Positions 23,675-35,580 of a DNA stretch of 64,000 bases are shown piece by piece. The position numbers and the translations under genes were made by a program. The notes beneath the pieces are model-generated. The model was given only the letters and a program-made list of their open reading frames with translations. It searched no databases and was not told where the DNA came from. The stretch is from Membranipora membranacea (Eukaryota; Bryozoa; Gymnolaemata; Cheilostomatida; Membraniporidae): assembly GCA_914767715.1 (NCBI GenBank), contig OU612069.1, forward strand, positions 28,765,387-28,829,386. The letters are read 5' to 3'. Numbering within the stretch: the stretch's first letter is position 1; each line of letters begins with the position of its first letter.

Positions 23675-26600
23675 TAAAGATAAGATTGTATGGGTGTCAG
23701 AAAAATGGTGGTGCAATTCTTTATCATCTTATAAATAAGGGTAATATTCCTATTTTTATTTCAAGAGATATGAAATGATTCCTGTCTGACATGCGGCGGT
23801 GATTGTTTTCTCAGTCACTTGAAGTTTCAGTTGGAACACAGGGAAGCAGTCTCAAGGAGTTTGTTTTGTAATTCAGCCCATCCTTAGTTACGTATAAAGA
23901 GGCAGTCCAGATAAAATAGGTGTGGTAAAGTTGCCTGCTTGTTTCCTGGTCCAGCCTTTCGGAATTGTTGAGGAAAGTGAAATGTCAGTGAGCTCGTTAA
24001 ATTAACCCTACAATATTCTACTACCCTGACTATTCTGGCCTCTGTTTTCAAGGTTTCTATGAATATCCTCTATTGATCAACCCAACAGCTGTTCTTTGCT
24101 AGGCTTGCATGTATATGCTGCCACTCTGAAGGTGATAGCAAGTGCTTTGAATCAAGTTTTGCAGAGAATGGTAGCCTCGGATCCCATGTTAGCCTGAAGT
24201 AAGGTATGGAGTGCCATTTATCTAAATTATGCAATTTTTATTGTTTTATACCAGTAATGTTTTTGACTATGAACCACAGTAAAATTTCTTTGCTTGAAAG
24301 CACAGTTCATGTGAGTCGTTTAATAGTCCAGAAGACACCAACAGTTAGCTTTCAATTTACTTTAACGGCTTGGGGGCAAGAATTTGACCGTGTTCACACA
24401 TGTAGATAGGATGTCTAAATACTATGTCATAGTTTCTACACCTCTCAGTTTGCAAGTTTGGGAGAAAATCAGTTTTTTAACTCAAAAATGTGGGAGGAGA
24501 TAAATCCTAATAATTGCCCATGGAATCCCATTATTTTGCCTTAGAATACCAAAATCTTCCCATTTAATCCATTTTAAGCTCTTTAAAAGGAATTGGAGCA
24601 AGATTGTAAATGTTACTGCAGGGTGAAATGTTATGAGACATGGTACAATTTTGACTCAAAGTCAATTTAAGTCAGCAAATGTATATCCAGAGAGATTTGA
24701 GTGCATCTTAGAAAGAGTTTAAAAGGCTGCAGCCACCAAATTCAATAGAGGGAATTATAGTGTATATGCTATGTCCACTTAATCAACCATTGCTATAAGA
24801 GTTTGCAGTTTGGTCTGTGAGAGGGCTGAATTGAGAGAAGCTGCCAAAGGAAGAAGCAGCTACTGGGGCTTCAAGGGTAAAACTTTCAACCACTTGCATT
24901 ACTCCTTTGTTATAATGAAACCACCACATTCACCACTTGCAGACATAATTCATTCACATTATAGCTGGCAAAATAACCCAAATGCTATCAGAATATTTTG
25001 GTAATGTTATTTGTATTGGTATTGACCTAATCATTCTGTTCTGACTGATGATCTGAGGCTATGAACTAGGCCACATGACTGCTTCTCAAGACCTAAAGTT
25101 ACATAATACCGCCTCGTAACATCTCAAAAGTCCTCGCAGTCCCTCAAGACTGCATGCAGGCTTTGCACGATATTATATTTGCACAGCTGCTGTGATTGGT
25201 GTTTTTAGCCTGTCTTGACAAGCCACCCTCCCCCCACCCTGATTTTGAGGACTTGACACAGTGCCGTTTAATAAGAAATTATCCATTGTGATGGGTACAC
25301 ATTTTTGGGTGGGGGTGACCATCCGATAGTGATTGCAACTGGGGTGTAGGGGAGGCAACTGGAAATTTCACAGACATGAATTTAATATATATAGCTGAGA
25401 TTCTAGTATTGATCATTTCTTAGGTAGCAACTCTGCTCCAGCAGCTGTTTCATGTGATTGAGATTCAAAGGCCAACAATGTATTCTAGCTCAGATAATAC
25501 ACCTGGTTATCTATTTTTTCCCACCCAGTGCCTCAGCGGTTGAGGATGGGATATCTACGCACAGTGTTAGAAGTGGAAATATGAGGTAGGGGATGCCAAC
25601 CAGGCCGGGGGTCCAGGAGGCCGCCTATGCCCCCGGCAGGGTCGTGGACGGAGTCCCTGCCGCCAGAGCCCTGTGGTGATTACAATTGAAATTGCATCAA
25701 ATTTAGCCATATTTTGGAAAACTCATTTTGATGTACTTACCAGCTGGTAGTTACCTGGGTTATGATATAAAGGGGGGATGCATCCCCCTAGACGAAGTAG
25801 GAAGGGGGACACCATCCCCTTACATCTCCCCTAAATTCTAACACTATCTACACATAAACATGTCAATGAGACCTTCACACTATCATTCATTAGTTGTCCA
25901 GTTTATCAGGTTTATTATCCTATTTCTCTGGTCTAAATATTTACAGAATAACTCGGAGCGGCTAAAAGTCTATCAGAGCCCTGCGCTTATTATTCAAAAG
26001 ACGTCACCAAAAAGGGAAACAATTTTTATAATATGAATAGAGAGAGACTGAATGTGATTGGAATAATTTCAATCAAAACAAGAAGCGTTATGACATGTGC
26101 TATTCAGGCCTACCATACAGAATAAAATCTTTCTTTAATTTTCCTTCTTGGTGATATTATAAATTTTCTTAGGGAAGACAAAGTTACTGTATGGTAATCC
26201 CATTTGACTCATTCTGATTCTTCTCTTCTGTTCAGGCATTAGCCAATGTCATTGAATACATTATATCCACTGACTCTAAGTTAAGTTACAAAATCTTCTC
26301 TGGGCGTTGTTCAACTTGGTTGTCAGAGGCAATCAGCCCCATCTAATTTATATTGTGCGAGCTGAAGTTTAAAAATTTAATTTCTCTTTAACTGACAAGC
26401 TCAGAGGTGTAGAACTAAGACATAATATTGACACAACCTATCTTCACATATAAATGACTGCCAAATTGTTGCCCACTTCTGTTATAATGAACTGAACGAT
26501 AGCTTTTCGTTAATTCAGGACTATAACCCTGGATAACTTTCTAACTGGCAGGCTGAGAAGTGTAGAAACCAGATATTTGAAATCAGCATAAAATTCTGAT

Positions 26601-27021
26601 CTAGGAAAATTTAATTCCATATTGCCCCCATTTTGTTAAAGTAAACACCTTTTTTTGAGCACTTATAGCTAGGTGGTAAAATCATAAAATATGGCAGCTC
26701 AGAATTGACATCAGAAAGCAGACTGAAAGCTCTAATGTAGTGACCATCTTTCCTTCTCTGAGAGGATAATTTCCAAAGAAATTTTTGATTTATCATGTCA
26801 ACCACTTCTCTTCTTAAATTTTGTAGATTTTTCAAGTTATTTGATTTTCTGAGAATCAAACATACCACTGAAATTTAACTTTCAAGTATTTCATTGACCA
26901 AGTTCTTAACCTCATTTGCATAGGTGGGTGAACACTTGGTGGCTGATAAAAACACACATGCTATCCCATGATGCATCATGATGATATCAACACCATTGTT
27001 TCTTCTAATATACACTTCATG
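23675..27021. other. No gene recognised
   Basis: About 3.3 kb. It includes a short GC-rich patch at 25530-25680 (gccgggggtccaggaggccg) and a ggggg/ccccc-containing stretch at 25770-25830. ORFs are under 90 codons; the 85-codon minus ORF at 26611-26868 has no domain I know. Two short related segments near 26390-26600 look like an old duplication. Confidence 0.3.
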
Positions 27022-27698
27022 TTGTATTTGCTGTTTAGTAAGAAACAGAAGGATGGGCTGCCACTTAAGAGGGACGCAAGGTGCCCTAAATCCTCATACT
27101 GAGAATGTGATACATGTTAGAAAACTAGAATTCATCCTAGAGGTGAGGCCATGGTGGACCTCCTAATCGCGGGTGTGCAGCAAGTTGCCAAAACTGAACT
27201 GGCACTGATTGGCCATTGGCAGTGACACTTTGATCTTAGCCAATAGGTGTATTTGCTGTTTGCGAAGAAACAGAAGACTGGGCTGCCCCTAAAAAAGGAT
27301 GCAAGGTGCCCTAAATCCTCATACTGGGAATGTGATACATCCTAGAAAACTAGAATTCATCCTAGAGGTGAGGCCATGGTGGACCTCCTAATCGTGGGTG
27401 TGCAGCAAGCTGCCAAAACTGAACCGGCACTAATTGGCCATTGGCAGTGACACTTTGATCTTAGCCAATAGGTGTATTTGCTGTTTGCGAAGAAACAGAA
27501 GATTGGGCTGCCCCTAAAGAGGGACGCAAGGTGCCCTAAATCCTCATACTGAGAATGTGATACATCCTAGAAAACCAGAATGCATCCTAAGGTGAGGCCA
27601 AAGAAGACCTCCTAATCGTGGATGTGCAGAGAGCTGCCAAAACTGAACTGGCACTAATCGGCCATTGGCAGTGACACTTTGATCTTTGCCAATAGGCC
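27022..27698. repeat. Three tandem copies of a 225-bp unit
   Basis: Copies begin near 27022, 27247 and 27472, each with gtatttgctgttt, aagaaacagaag, gggctgcc, ggtgccctaaatcctcatac, gaatgtgatacat, gaggcca and ggcattggcagtgacac-like blocks. The three are close to each other in sequence. The first and third lack a few bases in the middle. No conserved ORF. Confidence 0.9.
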
Positions 27699-27963
27699 GA
27701 GAAGCGAAAGATAAGAAGCGAATAGGTGTATTTTATGGTTTCAATACAGCATTAATTTAATTTCAACCCACTTGGAGCAGTATATATGTCAGTCTGTATC
27801 AATAAGCCAATGCGTTACTACTTATCTATGCGATCATGGTTCATGGTCAATACAAACTTGAATTTTGAGACTGTGATATTTGTCCATTGCCAGCCAAACG
27901 GTGCAAAAACTAAAACTGAAGGACACGATCAGGCAGTGTGTTTGTTTTTTGTAGTGTTTTTTT

Positions 27964-27984
27964 GGGGGGGGGGGGGGAGGGGGG
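27964..27984. repeat. Poly-G tract
   Basis: A run of about 14 G, one A and more G after a T run. It is unusual in this AT-rich region; its length in an assembly is unreliable. Confidence 0.8.
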
Positions 27985-28063
27985 TATAAGCACCATCCAA
28001 ACAAACCAAGTTAAACTAATACATATCTCTTAATCTTGATTGCATTTTATATATTACTGGCAG

Positions 28064-28379
28064 TGATTTTCATCCAACTTGGGTTCGACTCTCTGACAAT
28101 TCGAGCAAAAATCAATTGTTCAAGTTGCTCCAAGATATGAATGTATTCGAGCAAAAACATGAAAACACAGATGTGTGCTGGCTTCAATTAAACCAAAGGT
28201 ACTCTGCCTTCCTGTTGTGTAAGTCAATCATAGCTCACTGTGATAAATTTTCTTTGTGTATTTTAGATACAAATTGGGAGGAAAAATGTAAAAACATAGA
28301 GTTAGACACAAAAAAATCGTTGAAGTTTATCCCTAGCTGTATTTCAAAATATGGACGGAGACTCCAAAGTAAGCCATAA
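28064..28379 (+). CDS. Possible coding exon, unrecognised
   Basis: After a reasonable acceptor (ttactggcag) an open frame of 105 codons runs to TAA. It contains DFHPTWVRLSDNSSKNQLFK and DTNWEEKCKNIELDTKKSLK, with ordinary amino acid composition. No family is recognised and no upstream exon was identified. It lies tail-to-tail with the minus-strand gene at 28787. It could equally be chance or a decayed element. Confidence 0.25.
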
Positions 28380-28786
28380 ATAAAAAGGCATTTGACAATG
28401 CAAAAAAGACCTCTATATACAATGATTAATTCTTCATATAATACCTTGACTACATAATTTTAAAATCAGTCTACCCACTGCAATTTCTCAATTCTGTAAT
28501 AAAGGCATTTCTGATGTGACACCATCCTAACATCAGTACATAAATACTTCATTGTCAGTCATTGATGAAACAGAAAAAGTTAAAGATAAAGATATCCATA
28601 TGCAAACACATCATTATATCAGACATGTCCAAGATATGACATATATATGACATTATATAGCCAGGCACTACCTCTAGCCGTACAAAGTACGTAAGTTAAA
28701 CTAATGTACAGAGCGTCCGAAGGGAAATAGTTGAGATACATTTTTTTTCGGGCTCCCAGCTCCCACCGTGTCATGTTAAAGTACGA

Positions 28787-29446
28787 TTAAATTAAAGAAA
28801 CACACGAGCAAAATATGCTGACTGAGAGAATAGAGATGGCGCTGACTATGCTGCTGGCTTCTGAAGTTGTAGTTGTGCTGGTTGTACTATTAGTGCTCTT
28901 TGTTGTGGGTTTTGTTGTGGGTTTTGTTGTGGGGGTTGTTGTTGGGGTTGTTGTTGTTGTTGTTGGGGTTGTTGTGACCGCTTGAACTGTTGTCGGTGCT
29001 GCTGCTGTAACTTGTGCCTGTACTACAAAAGGAGAACAGAGTGGATATCACTAATTGACATTCCTATATTATGTAATGAGTTACTGTTTTTGTTAAAACT
29101 GGTCCTTGTACCTGTTGAAACTGCTCAATAAATGACTGTAGATTCCTTCCATAGTGCTTGATATATATTTTAAATGAAACAGCAAAGTGTGTCGGAGGGC
29201 TCAATCTTTCCATAAGGAAGTGGCAAAAATCAAGCTTCCTGAAAATGTTAACACCTTGTCTGCAAATCTGATAGACATCATCAGCAGCTCACCATTAGTC
29301 AAACTTTCAATTAGAACTAACTTTGGTGAACCATCACTTTCAAATCTTTTGTTCACATTTATTCGAAAAACTCTACCACCCAAAAAAACATATCCATAAA
29401 CTCTGTCGCTAGTAAAGGGAAACAACTCCAAAATTTTATTTTTTCT
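28787..29446 (-). CDS. Thr-rich, probably GPI-anchored surface protein, 3' end
   Basis: Three minus-strand exons agree in phase: 29446-29322 (phase 0 to 2), 29238-29112 (2 to 0) and 29017-28787 (TAA). They encode 160 aa of the C-terminus. The first two exons (RKNKILELFPFTSDRVYGYV ... IKHYGRNLQSFIEQFQQ) are unrecognised. The last encodes an Ala/Pro/Thr mucin-like stalk (TTTTTTPTTTPTTKPTTKPT) followed by STTSTTTSEASS and a final hydrophobic stretch, IVSAISILSVSIFCSCVSLI, directly before the stop. A Ser-rich cleavage region plus a C-terminal hydrophobic tail with no cytoplasmic residues is the layout of a GPI-anchor signal. The stalk would be heavily O-glycosylated. The introns are 83 and 94 nt. 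Exons further 5' were not identified, and the first acceptor (gtag at 29447) is the least certain boundary. Confidence 0.5.
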
Positions 29447-29828
29447 CTACCTGTCTCAGGGGACAACAAGGTACTTTTCAACAACTATTCAAAGAAGTAA
29501 ACTTTCAGAACCTCAATAAAGAAATAATACCTTTTTTTCTTGAGGTCCATAATGGTATACATACATGTAAATATCTGAATTCGCTGGATATTCAGGTGTG
29601 ACAATGCATTGTGGGAATTATTATTGCTACATGCTCAATCACTTTGCAGGTGAGATCAATGTACCACCCTCTACACCACCCTCTGTACCACCCTCTACAC
29701 CAATTCAGATACAGGCCGCCGCTTTGAATATTTCTGGTAATCATAGTTTTATAAACCATCAGTAAGCCCTCAGTACCTTGATCTCAGAACTCAAAACCGA
29801 ACCAAGTTTTAATGACATCGCACATGAC

Positions 29829-30771
29829 TAGGGGTGGAACGACCTCTTGAGGTTGGAGTTGAATTTCGGATATTTGACCTCGGATCCAACCACAAACCGT
29901 GTCGGATATGTGTTATGTCTGATCCGAGATGATGCGTTTTTAATCAACACTTACATAGCATCATTTATCTCACTGAAAATGACAAGGGAGGAAGTATGAT
30001 AGTCATTAATTTGTAGTTCAGATAAGATAATTGAGTTTGGCTGAATGCACTCAGTGGTGATCAGTAGGCATTCAATACCTATCTCATTTTCATAGCTATC
30101 GATATTGTTGCTGATTAAATTTGATGGATGTCATTTTTCTGCTGAAATTGATAGAAGCATCTTTACTCAGATCATTGTGACATAAGACAAAATTTTGTCC
30201 AATGATGTTCCTTGTAACAAAATGTCTAGTTTGAGGAAAAAAGTTTAATTATCCTCTTCTGCTTTTTCAAAGTAGGAGGACAATTCCTATCACAACAGAG
30301 AGTTTGGGACCAGGGAGGGTGGGATATACCTCCCTGTTGGGACATAGGAGCAGGGAGTTTGTTCAAACTCAGTGATTTTTAACATCGGGGTTTGAGTGAT
30401 CCTGGCAAATTGAGTGCCTATGCACAAATTCTCGTTGTCAAGAGATCTTAGAACTCATTAAATGATCTTTTCAAATAATCTGTTTGTGTGATCCTTGCGC
30501 TGTTTGAGTGATAAGTTGCTCCTGTAAAGAATTATATCCAAGCTGATATGTGCACATTCGAATTAGGGTAATGGTTCAGGGAAGAGATTGTTGACGGTGT
30601 TTCTCTATGTATTCAATGACTTTAGTGGTATATTATGGTGCAAAAGAAGAGCTGCTGTGACTGGTAAATTTTGCGTTTTTATGCGTTATCCGGATCCAAT
30701 CCGAGGTTGAATTTATAGACCGATCCGATATCCGATCCGAGGTTGCCCAACCCTGATCCGTTCCACCCCTA
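29829..30771. mobile_element. hAT-type non-autonomous transposon, 943 bp
   Basis: It begins TAGGGGTGGAACGACCTCTT and ends with the inverted form (CCGTTCCACCCCTA). It is flanked on both sides by the identical 8-bp duplication CACATGAC (29821-29828 and 30772-30779). Subterminal repeats of CGGATCC/CCGATCCGA occur at both ends. TIRs starting TAGGGGTGG with an 8-bp duplication are diagnostic of the hAT superfamily. No transposase ORF is present. Confidence 0.9.
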
Positions 30772-31013
30772 CACATGACACAATATTACCATTCTATATA
30801 TAATTCAACTTCTCTATGGTAACCTTGCAAACAAAAGATGCTAGAACCTAGATTTTTTCTGTCACTGCTTTCAACAATTTAACTTTGAATATTTATTCTA
30901 GAACAGGGTCTGACCATTTTTTGGACTTCATCTAAAAATTGCGATACGACCACTGAATTAGATTCTTCTCTTAGAATGGAAATAATATCATAGCGTTATA
31001 CGGTTAGGACACT

Positions 31014-31245
31014 AAACACAGGGACCCATCTGACTGTTATTTGATTGGCTGTCCCTAGTAGCATGAATAATTAGCCTGAGAAATTGTCTTGTTTACAAAA
31101 TTGCAAACAGTAATTATACCCCATACAGTGTCGATGATTAGGGCATTTCTAGATTGCTACTAGGGACTGGCTATTTTTGCAAGCCCTTTGTTTTGCAAAA
31201 GAAAGCTCATGATGCTATTCCAGATATGGAATTCAATGGATACGA
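31014..31245. repeat. Dispersed repeat R3, copy 2
   Basis: Same block order as 22395-22660, for example ggctgtccctagtagcat, ctactagggactggc and gatgctattccagatatgga. Confidence 0.6.
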
Positions 31246-31740
31246 CTGATCCGTATAGGAACTGTGATGACTGAAAATATGCTCTGGCTATCCCACAATG
31301 CAACAAGATAATATCAACAATAAACATTAAAGCTCATATATTTCATTATGTATATATTTATATCTGTGTAATATCAACATTTGTGGTAACACTTTTCTTC
31401 ACATATTGGTGCTCACGGTGAATTTTGGTTTCAATCGATCCTGCCTGTATCATTCTATGGTGGTAAGAAAGAAAGTTTTTATTTTCAAGATTGTGTTATA
31501 TGTATTTTGCCAATAAAACGGAGCAAAAACCGAAGAAGTAAGTTACATTATATTGTAGCTGTTGGTAGGAAGCGGGCAAAGACTAACAAGTTAACCAATC
31601 AACTATTAAGATTGAGGTTATAGCTTATTGTTTATGGAGATGTTGTGTAATTAGGCAACATTTTCAATGAAAATATTTGAAAAGTCACACAAAAAAGAGG
31701 GCCTAGTCAGCTGTGAGCTTATGAAGTCAAACGACTCCAA

Positions 31741-32250
31741 ACAAGTTTCATATTTCTGGGCCAAGTTTTACTAATTGGGGCAAAATTTCACCACATGGAA
31801 CCAAGTTTTGTATTTGGGGCCAAATTTTAGTAATTGGGGCGAAGTTTCATTACATCAGGCCAAGCTTTATATTTGGGGCTAAGTTTGGCTTGGGACGAGT
31901 TTGGCTCGAGCTAAGTTGGGCTTGGGCTATGTTTGGCTCGGGGCTAAGATTGGCTCGAGATGAGTTTGGCTCAGGCAAAGTTTGGCTCAGGCTAAGATTG
32001 GCACGGGACGAGCTTGGCTCGGGCTAAGTTTGGCTCGGGCTAGGATTGGCTCGTCACGGGTTCGGCTCGAGCTGAGTTTGGCTCGGGATAAGTTGGCTCT
32101 GGCTAAGTTTGGCTCAGGACCAGTTTGGCTCGGGCTAAGTTTGGCTCGGGCTGAGTTTTGCTCGGGCTAAGTTGGCTCCGGCTAAGTTTGGCTCGGGACG
32201 AGTTTGGCTCGGGCTAAGTTTGGCTTGAGCTTAGTTTGGCTCAGGACAAG
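31741..32250. repeat. Minisatellite of about 16-bp GGCTCGGG units
   Basis: From about 31880 the unit tttggctcgggctaag alternates with tttggctcgggacgag about twenty times. Before that (31741-31880) it grades into longer units of the form ggggccaagttttatattt. It ends about 130 bases before the signal-peptide exon of the lectin pseudogene, so it lies where that gene's promoter should be. The 62-codon ORF across it is a by-product of the repeat. Confidence 0.85.
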
Positions 32251-32386
32251 CTGTCGCGCTTCCAAGTGTGTAGTGCATATTAACCTTGCATTAAAACTGT
32301 TGTGATCTGATTGTGTAACACTGTTATATTATACATCATAAACATGCTCCCTTCCACTTGTGTACTCTCACTTTATTTACAGAACT

Positions 32387-33911
32387 ATGGCTCACACGAA
32401 GGCAATACTTGCAGTTCTCTGTGCTTTTGTCGTGGTTAGCACAGGTAAGACTCTTACTTACTACTAAAGAATTTCTCAGAATCCAAGTATTTCTTCCAAA
32501 TATTTGACCAGGCACCTTTTGTCGATAGATTTGTCATGACATGGGATGAAGACTCTGCTATCAGGCTCCTAGCTGTTGGCATTGTACAGTGCAACTTTTC
32601 AAAATTTACGTTCCAAATACCTCCTATTCTTGTGAAACTATGGAAATTATTATCAATGTTTTCCCGTTATACATACAAATATTATAAGCATTGTGAAATG
32701 CATATTAATGTGACTTATACCTTGCATTTTCCAGAAAGCAAGAGACCTGATGAAAACTATTTTTCCATCCTACATGAAAACAATGAACTAAACCTCCAGG
32801 ACGAACAACTGCAGTCACATGACCAATTTAGGTGTGTGCAGTTGGTTCAGAGTTGTCCTCTCAAAAACACACTAAATTGGAAACATAACCCCATGATAGC
32901 CCAAGTTCTTTTGTAGCAATTAGGGGTGGGTTACACTGAATACACTGACTCACTAGAAAATAACCGCAATTCTGTGAATATGCTTAGTGATGAGGCTTGA
33001 TGGCCATGGTGTTGACACCAAATATTCTCATAACTGATGGTTTATTTCACTAAACTGAGACATGGAACTATAGAGAAGATGCTCATTGGCAGTTGAGGTG
33101 CCATCCTTTGCAGATATACAATGCTTAAACCTCAAAAATAATGCAGAGAAAAGTCATTAAAATGTTAATTTTTCACTCTATAAATCCTGGAATCTCTATG
33201 CAGAACCCATAATTGATCAATCTAAAAACATGTGGTTATGGGCTATATTGCAAAGAACATATACCTTGCAGGTAAATACATTGAACATTCACATTTTGAT
33301 TGTAAAATGATGAAAAACTCATTAAAATCAGCATATACTAGCAAGATATGCTGAGGAATGTGTCATCTGTCTCTAAATCATGGAATGTTGGACAGGCAGT
33401 TGAAGGTATGAGTCCTGTTATCCCTCATAACCATGTTTCATCCTAAACAATTACTCCTAGTGATTGCAATTTCATTTTTTACTGATCACTCTCTAATTTC
33501 AAGTGACCAGTATTTATGCATGCACATCATTTTTCAATTTTTCGGAATTAGCCAATCAGCAGTCAGCTTAACTATGAGTTGTTCTTCCTGGAGGTTTAGT
33601 TCATCGATGAAAATATCCTTTCACACAATTGATTGCTCTCTTCATGAAGTTATATTACACTGCAAATCTATAACAGTTAAGAAATGTTACTCAACCACCA
33701 TTTTTGTTGTTCGATGTAGGGACAGGTTGCGGGAGTGGATGGACCGGTCTTAACCCTGCAACAAGAACCACCTGTTGCCACTTCTTCCCTCATGACAAAG
33801 CAACTTGGGATCTTGCTCAGAGCTAATACATTGCCCATAAAGGAAACTTGGCATCTGTGAGATCATGAGCTGAGCTGATATTCATCAGCGGTATCCTAGT
33901 TGTACCACACG
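32387..33911 (+). pseudogene. Broken C-type lectin gene
   Basis: Exon 32387-32444 encodes a clean signal peptide (MAHTKAILAVLCAFVVVSTG) and ends phase 1 at gtaaga. Exon 33720-33911 (phase 1 to 1) encodes the start of a C-type lectin domain: GCGSGWTGLNPATRTTCC, then HFFPHDKATWDLAQS, a TAA, YIAHKGNLASVRS, a TGA and AELIFIS. The W-x-x-A-x-x-C...G-x-L-A-S-V pattern is diagnostic. The TAA falls next to where the conserved Cys is expected. Two in-frame stops in one exon make this a pseudogene. A possible linker exon lies at 32735-32830 (ESKRPDENYFSILHENNELN). No later lectin exon (WIG or calcium-site region) was found before the LINE fragment at 34496. Confidence 0.7.
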
Positions 33912-34495
33912 GTAAATTAAATTGTGAGCTTGGAGAATTTAATTTAAATAAATTCCATCCATGTCAAACAATAATTTAATAATTTATACTAGAAATGCCG
34001 CAAACATAAATGCCACAAAACTTAAGGGGTGGGGATTGTGGATAATATACACTCAGCTTGTCGATTGAGTTTTTGATGGATGGCCAATTGACGATGTCAT
34101 TATAAGTGCAAATTAAAATGGTTGTCCTTTCCATGCCACCTATGAGGTAGACAGCCAGAGTATTATTGTCCTATAATGTGGCAGAACTCCCCCTACAATT
34201 ATTTATATTTATATATATTATATAAAAATAAGGGGTCCTCCCCATGCTCCCTCCAAGCTTTTTTAAATCCGGCCTCACCAGAATTCCAACTCGGGCTGAG
34301 ATCAAACACTCCAACTGCTCAGCCACTCTGGACCACTGAAGGTTGCAAAGCTCAGTACGAAATAATCCTGGTGTTTAAATATGATGATGTAGTGGGTGCA
34401 AGTAGTAATAAATATGTACCAATGTACCAATATACTAACCATATCAAGGGTCAAATATAGAAACCCCTGTTGCAACTCAGAAGGCCACTTTGTTC
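33912..34495. other. No gene recognised; weak tRNA-like segment
   Basis: 34230-34335 in minus orientation starts GGTCCAGAGTGGCTGAGCAG and has a weak B box, so it may be an old SINE. Otherwise nothing is identified. Confidence 0.25.
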
Positions 34496-34726
34496 TGTCA
34501 TATGTTGTTAACACTATCACAGGCCATGGTCCATTCAGAGAACACTTCAACCGAATGAACATCGCTGACAAGTCATCCTGTCCTTAATGCGGTGCGATAT
34601 CGGATTCAATATTTCACTTTATTTTTGACTGCCCAAATTACTCAAAAATCAGAGAGAAAACACTCAAAGTAGATTCATATCAAAACCTTAGAACACAACT
34701 TTGCATTAAGATGGTGGATCTGGCTG
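34496..34726 (+). mobile_element. LINE C-terminal fragment (I/Jockey/R1-like)
   Basis: The plus strand reads TGHGPFREHFNRMNIADKSS, then CP, a TAA, CG, and DSIFHFIFDCPNYSKIREK. The order GHG-x-F, then C-x-x-C ... H ... C-P-x-Y is the zinc-knuckle-like C-terminus of I/Jockey/R1-type LINE ORF2 proteins. This is a different group from the other LINEs in the window. One stop; the 5' part is missing. Confidence 0.65.
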
Positions 34727-34935
34727 GCAGGCAGGGTGGCGTAGTGGTTAGGATTCGGGCTTCTCAATCTGAGAGTTGCAGGTTCGAATCCCGGTCACTA
34801 CCCATTCTGCTAAAGGAGGTGAGCTCTCCGAACAATAGCCTAGCTTGCCCACTCCTACCTTATGTAAGCATATTCTCATTATCCTGAAAGGGCATTGAAT
34901 AGCAAATAAAAGTTGATATTATTATATATTATAAA
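34727..34935 (+). mobile_element. tRNA-derived SINE, family 3
   Basis: The head (34727-34806) has gcagggtggcgtagtggtta (A box) and ggttcgaatcccggtcacta (B box). It is followed by a body with aggaggtgagctctccgaac and an AT-rich tail (aaataaaagttgatattatt). The anticodon arm is not well formed, so I reject a functional tRNA. Confidence 0.7.
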
Positions 34936-35194
34936 ATTGTCTGACAGATTTACTACCAATTTATGCTAAATCAAATTTGTCCGGGGCCTCTGAATATGAT
35001 GGGTGTCATATATCGTCTGTATTCTGACTGATTTATTCCATTCTATCTCAGTCTCCCTCATAAGACAAGACAAGACATGTACCAAAACAAAAGAAGTTAA
35101 ACCACCAAGTAAGAGGTGATAAATTGTAAATAAAATCTGTCTTCACCAGGATTTAAATTCAGTCGGGCTTCTCATGCAACAAGCATGTTATAAT

Positions 35195-35580
35195 TGTGGT
35201 ATATTTATATATTATTGCGTATGGCATATAATTGTAAATAAAATTTAATTGTATATAATATATAATTATGTATAATATATAACTGATTATAATATATATT
35301 TGTATATAAAAAAATAATAATATATAAGATATAATTGATTCGTATATAGGTGAATATAATATATAATTGTAAATGATAAATAACTGTATACCAATAAAAA
35401 ATATATATAAAATATGATTGTATACAATATATGATTGTATTCAATATATAAATGTATATAATGTTTATTTGTACATAATGTATAATTGCATATAGTGTAT
35501 AATTGTATATAATGTATAATGGTATATAATATATTATTGTGTATAAAATATTATTGTATATAATATATTATTGTATACAT
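35195..35580. repeat. AT-rich tandem repeat (tataattgtatataat)
   Basis: About 390 bases of diverged repeats of tgtatataatatataat. A 79-codon minus-strand ORF across it (Ile/Tyr only) is a composition artefact. Confidence 0.85.

Noticed and set aside
29187-29399. 70-codon plus-strand ORF opposite the GPI-type gene
   Set aside because: The minus strand gives three exons with agreeing phases here; the plus ORF is its mirror.
31982-32170. 62-codon plus-strand ORF with repeated LARA/GLSLAR motifs
   Set aside because: It is a translation of the 16-bp minisatellite; frame shifts with every unit-length change.
32536-32916. 126-codon ORF inside the lectin pseudogene
   Set aside because: Lies across a presumed intron; only the part after the acceptor at 32735 could be a linker exon.
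34727-34806. Possible functional tRNA gene
   Set aside because: A and B boxes are good but the anticodon arm does not fold well and a SINE body follows.
35205-35444. 79-codon Ile/Tyr-rich minus ORF
   Set aside because: Arises from TATAAT-type simple repeats.
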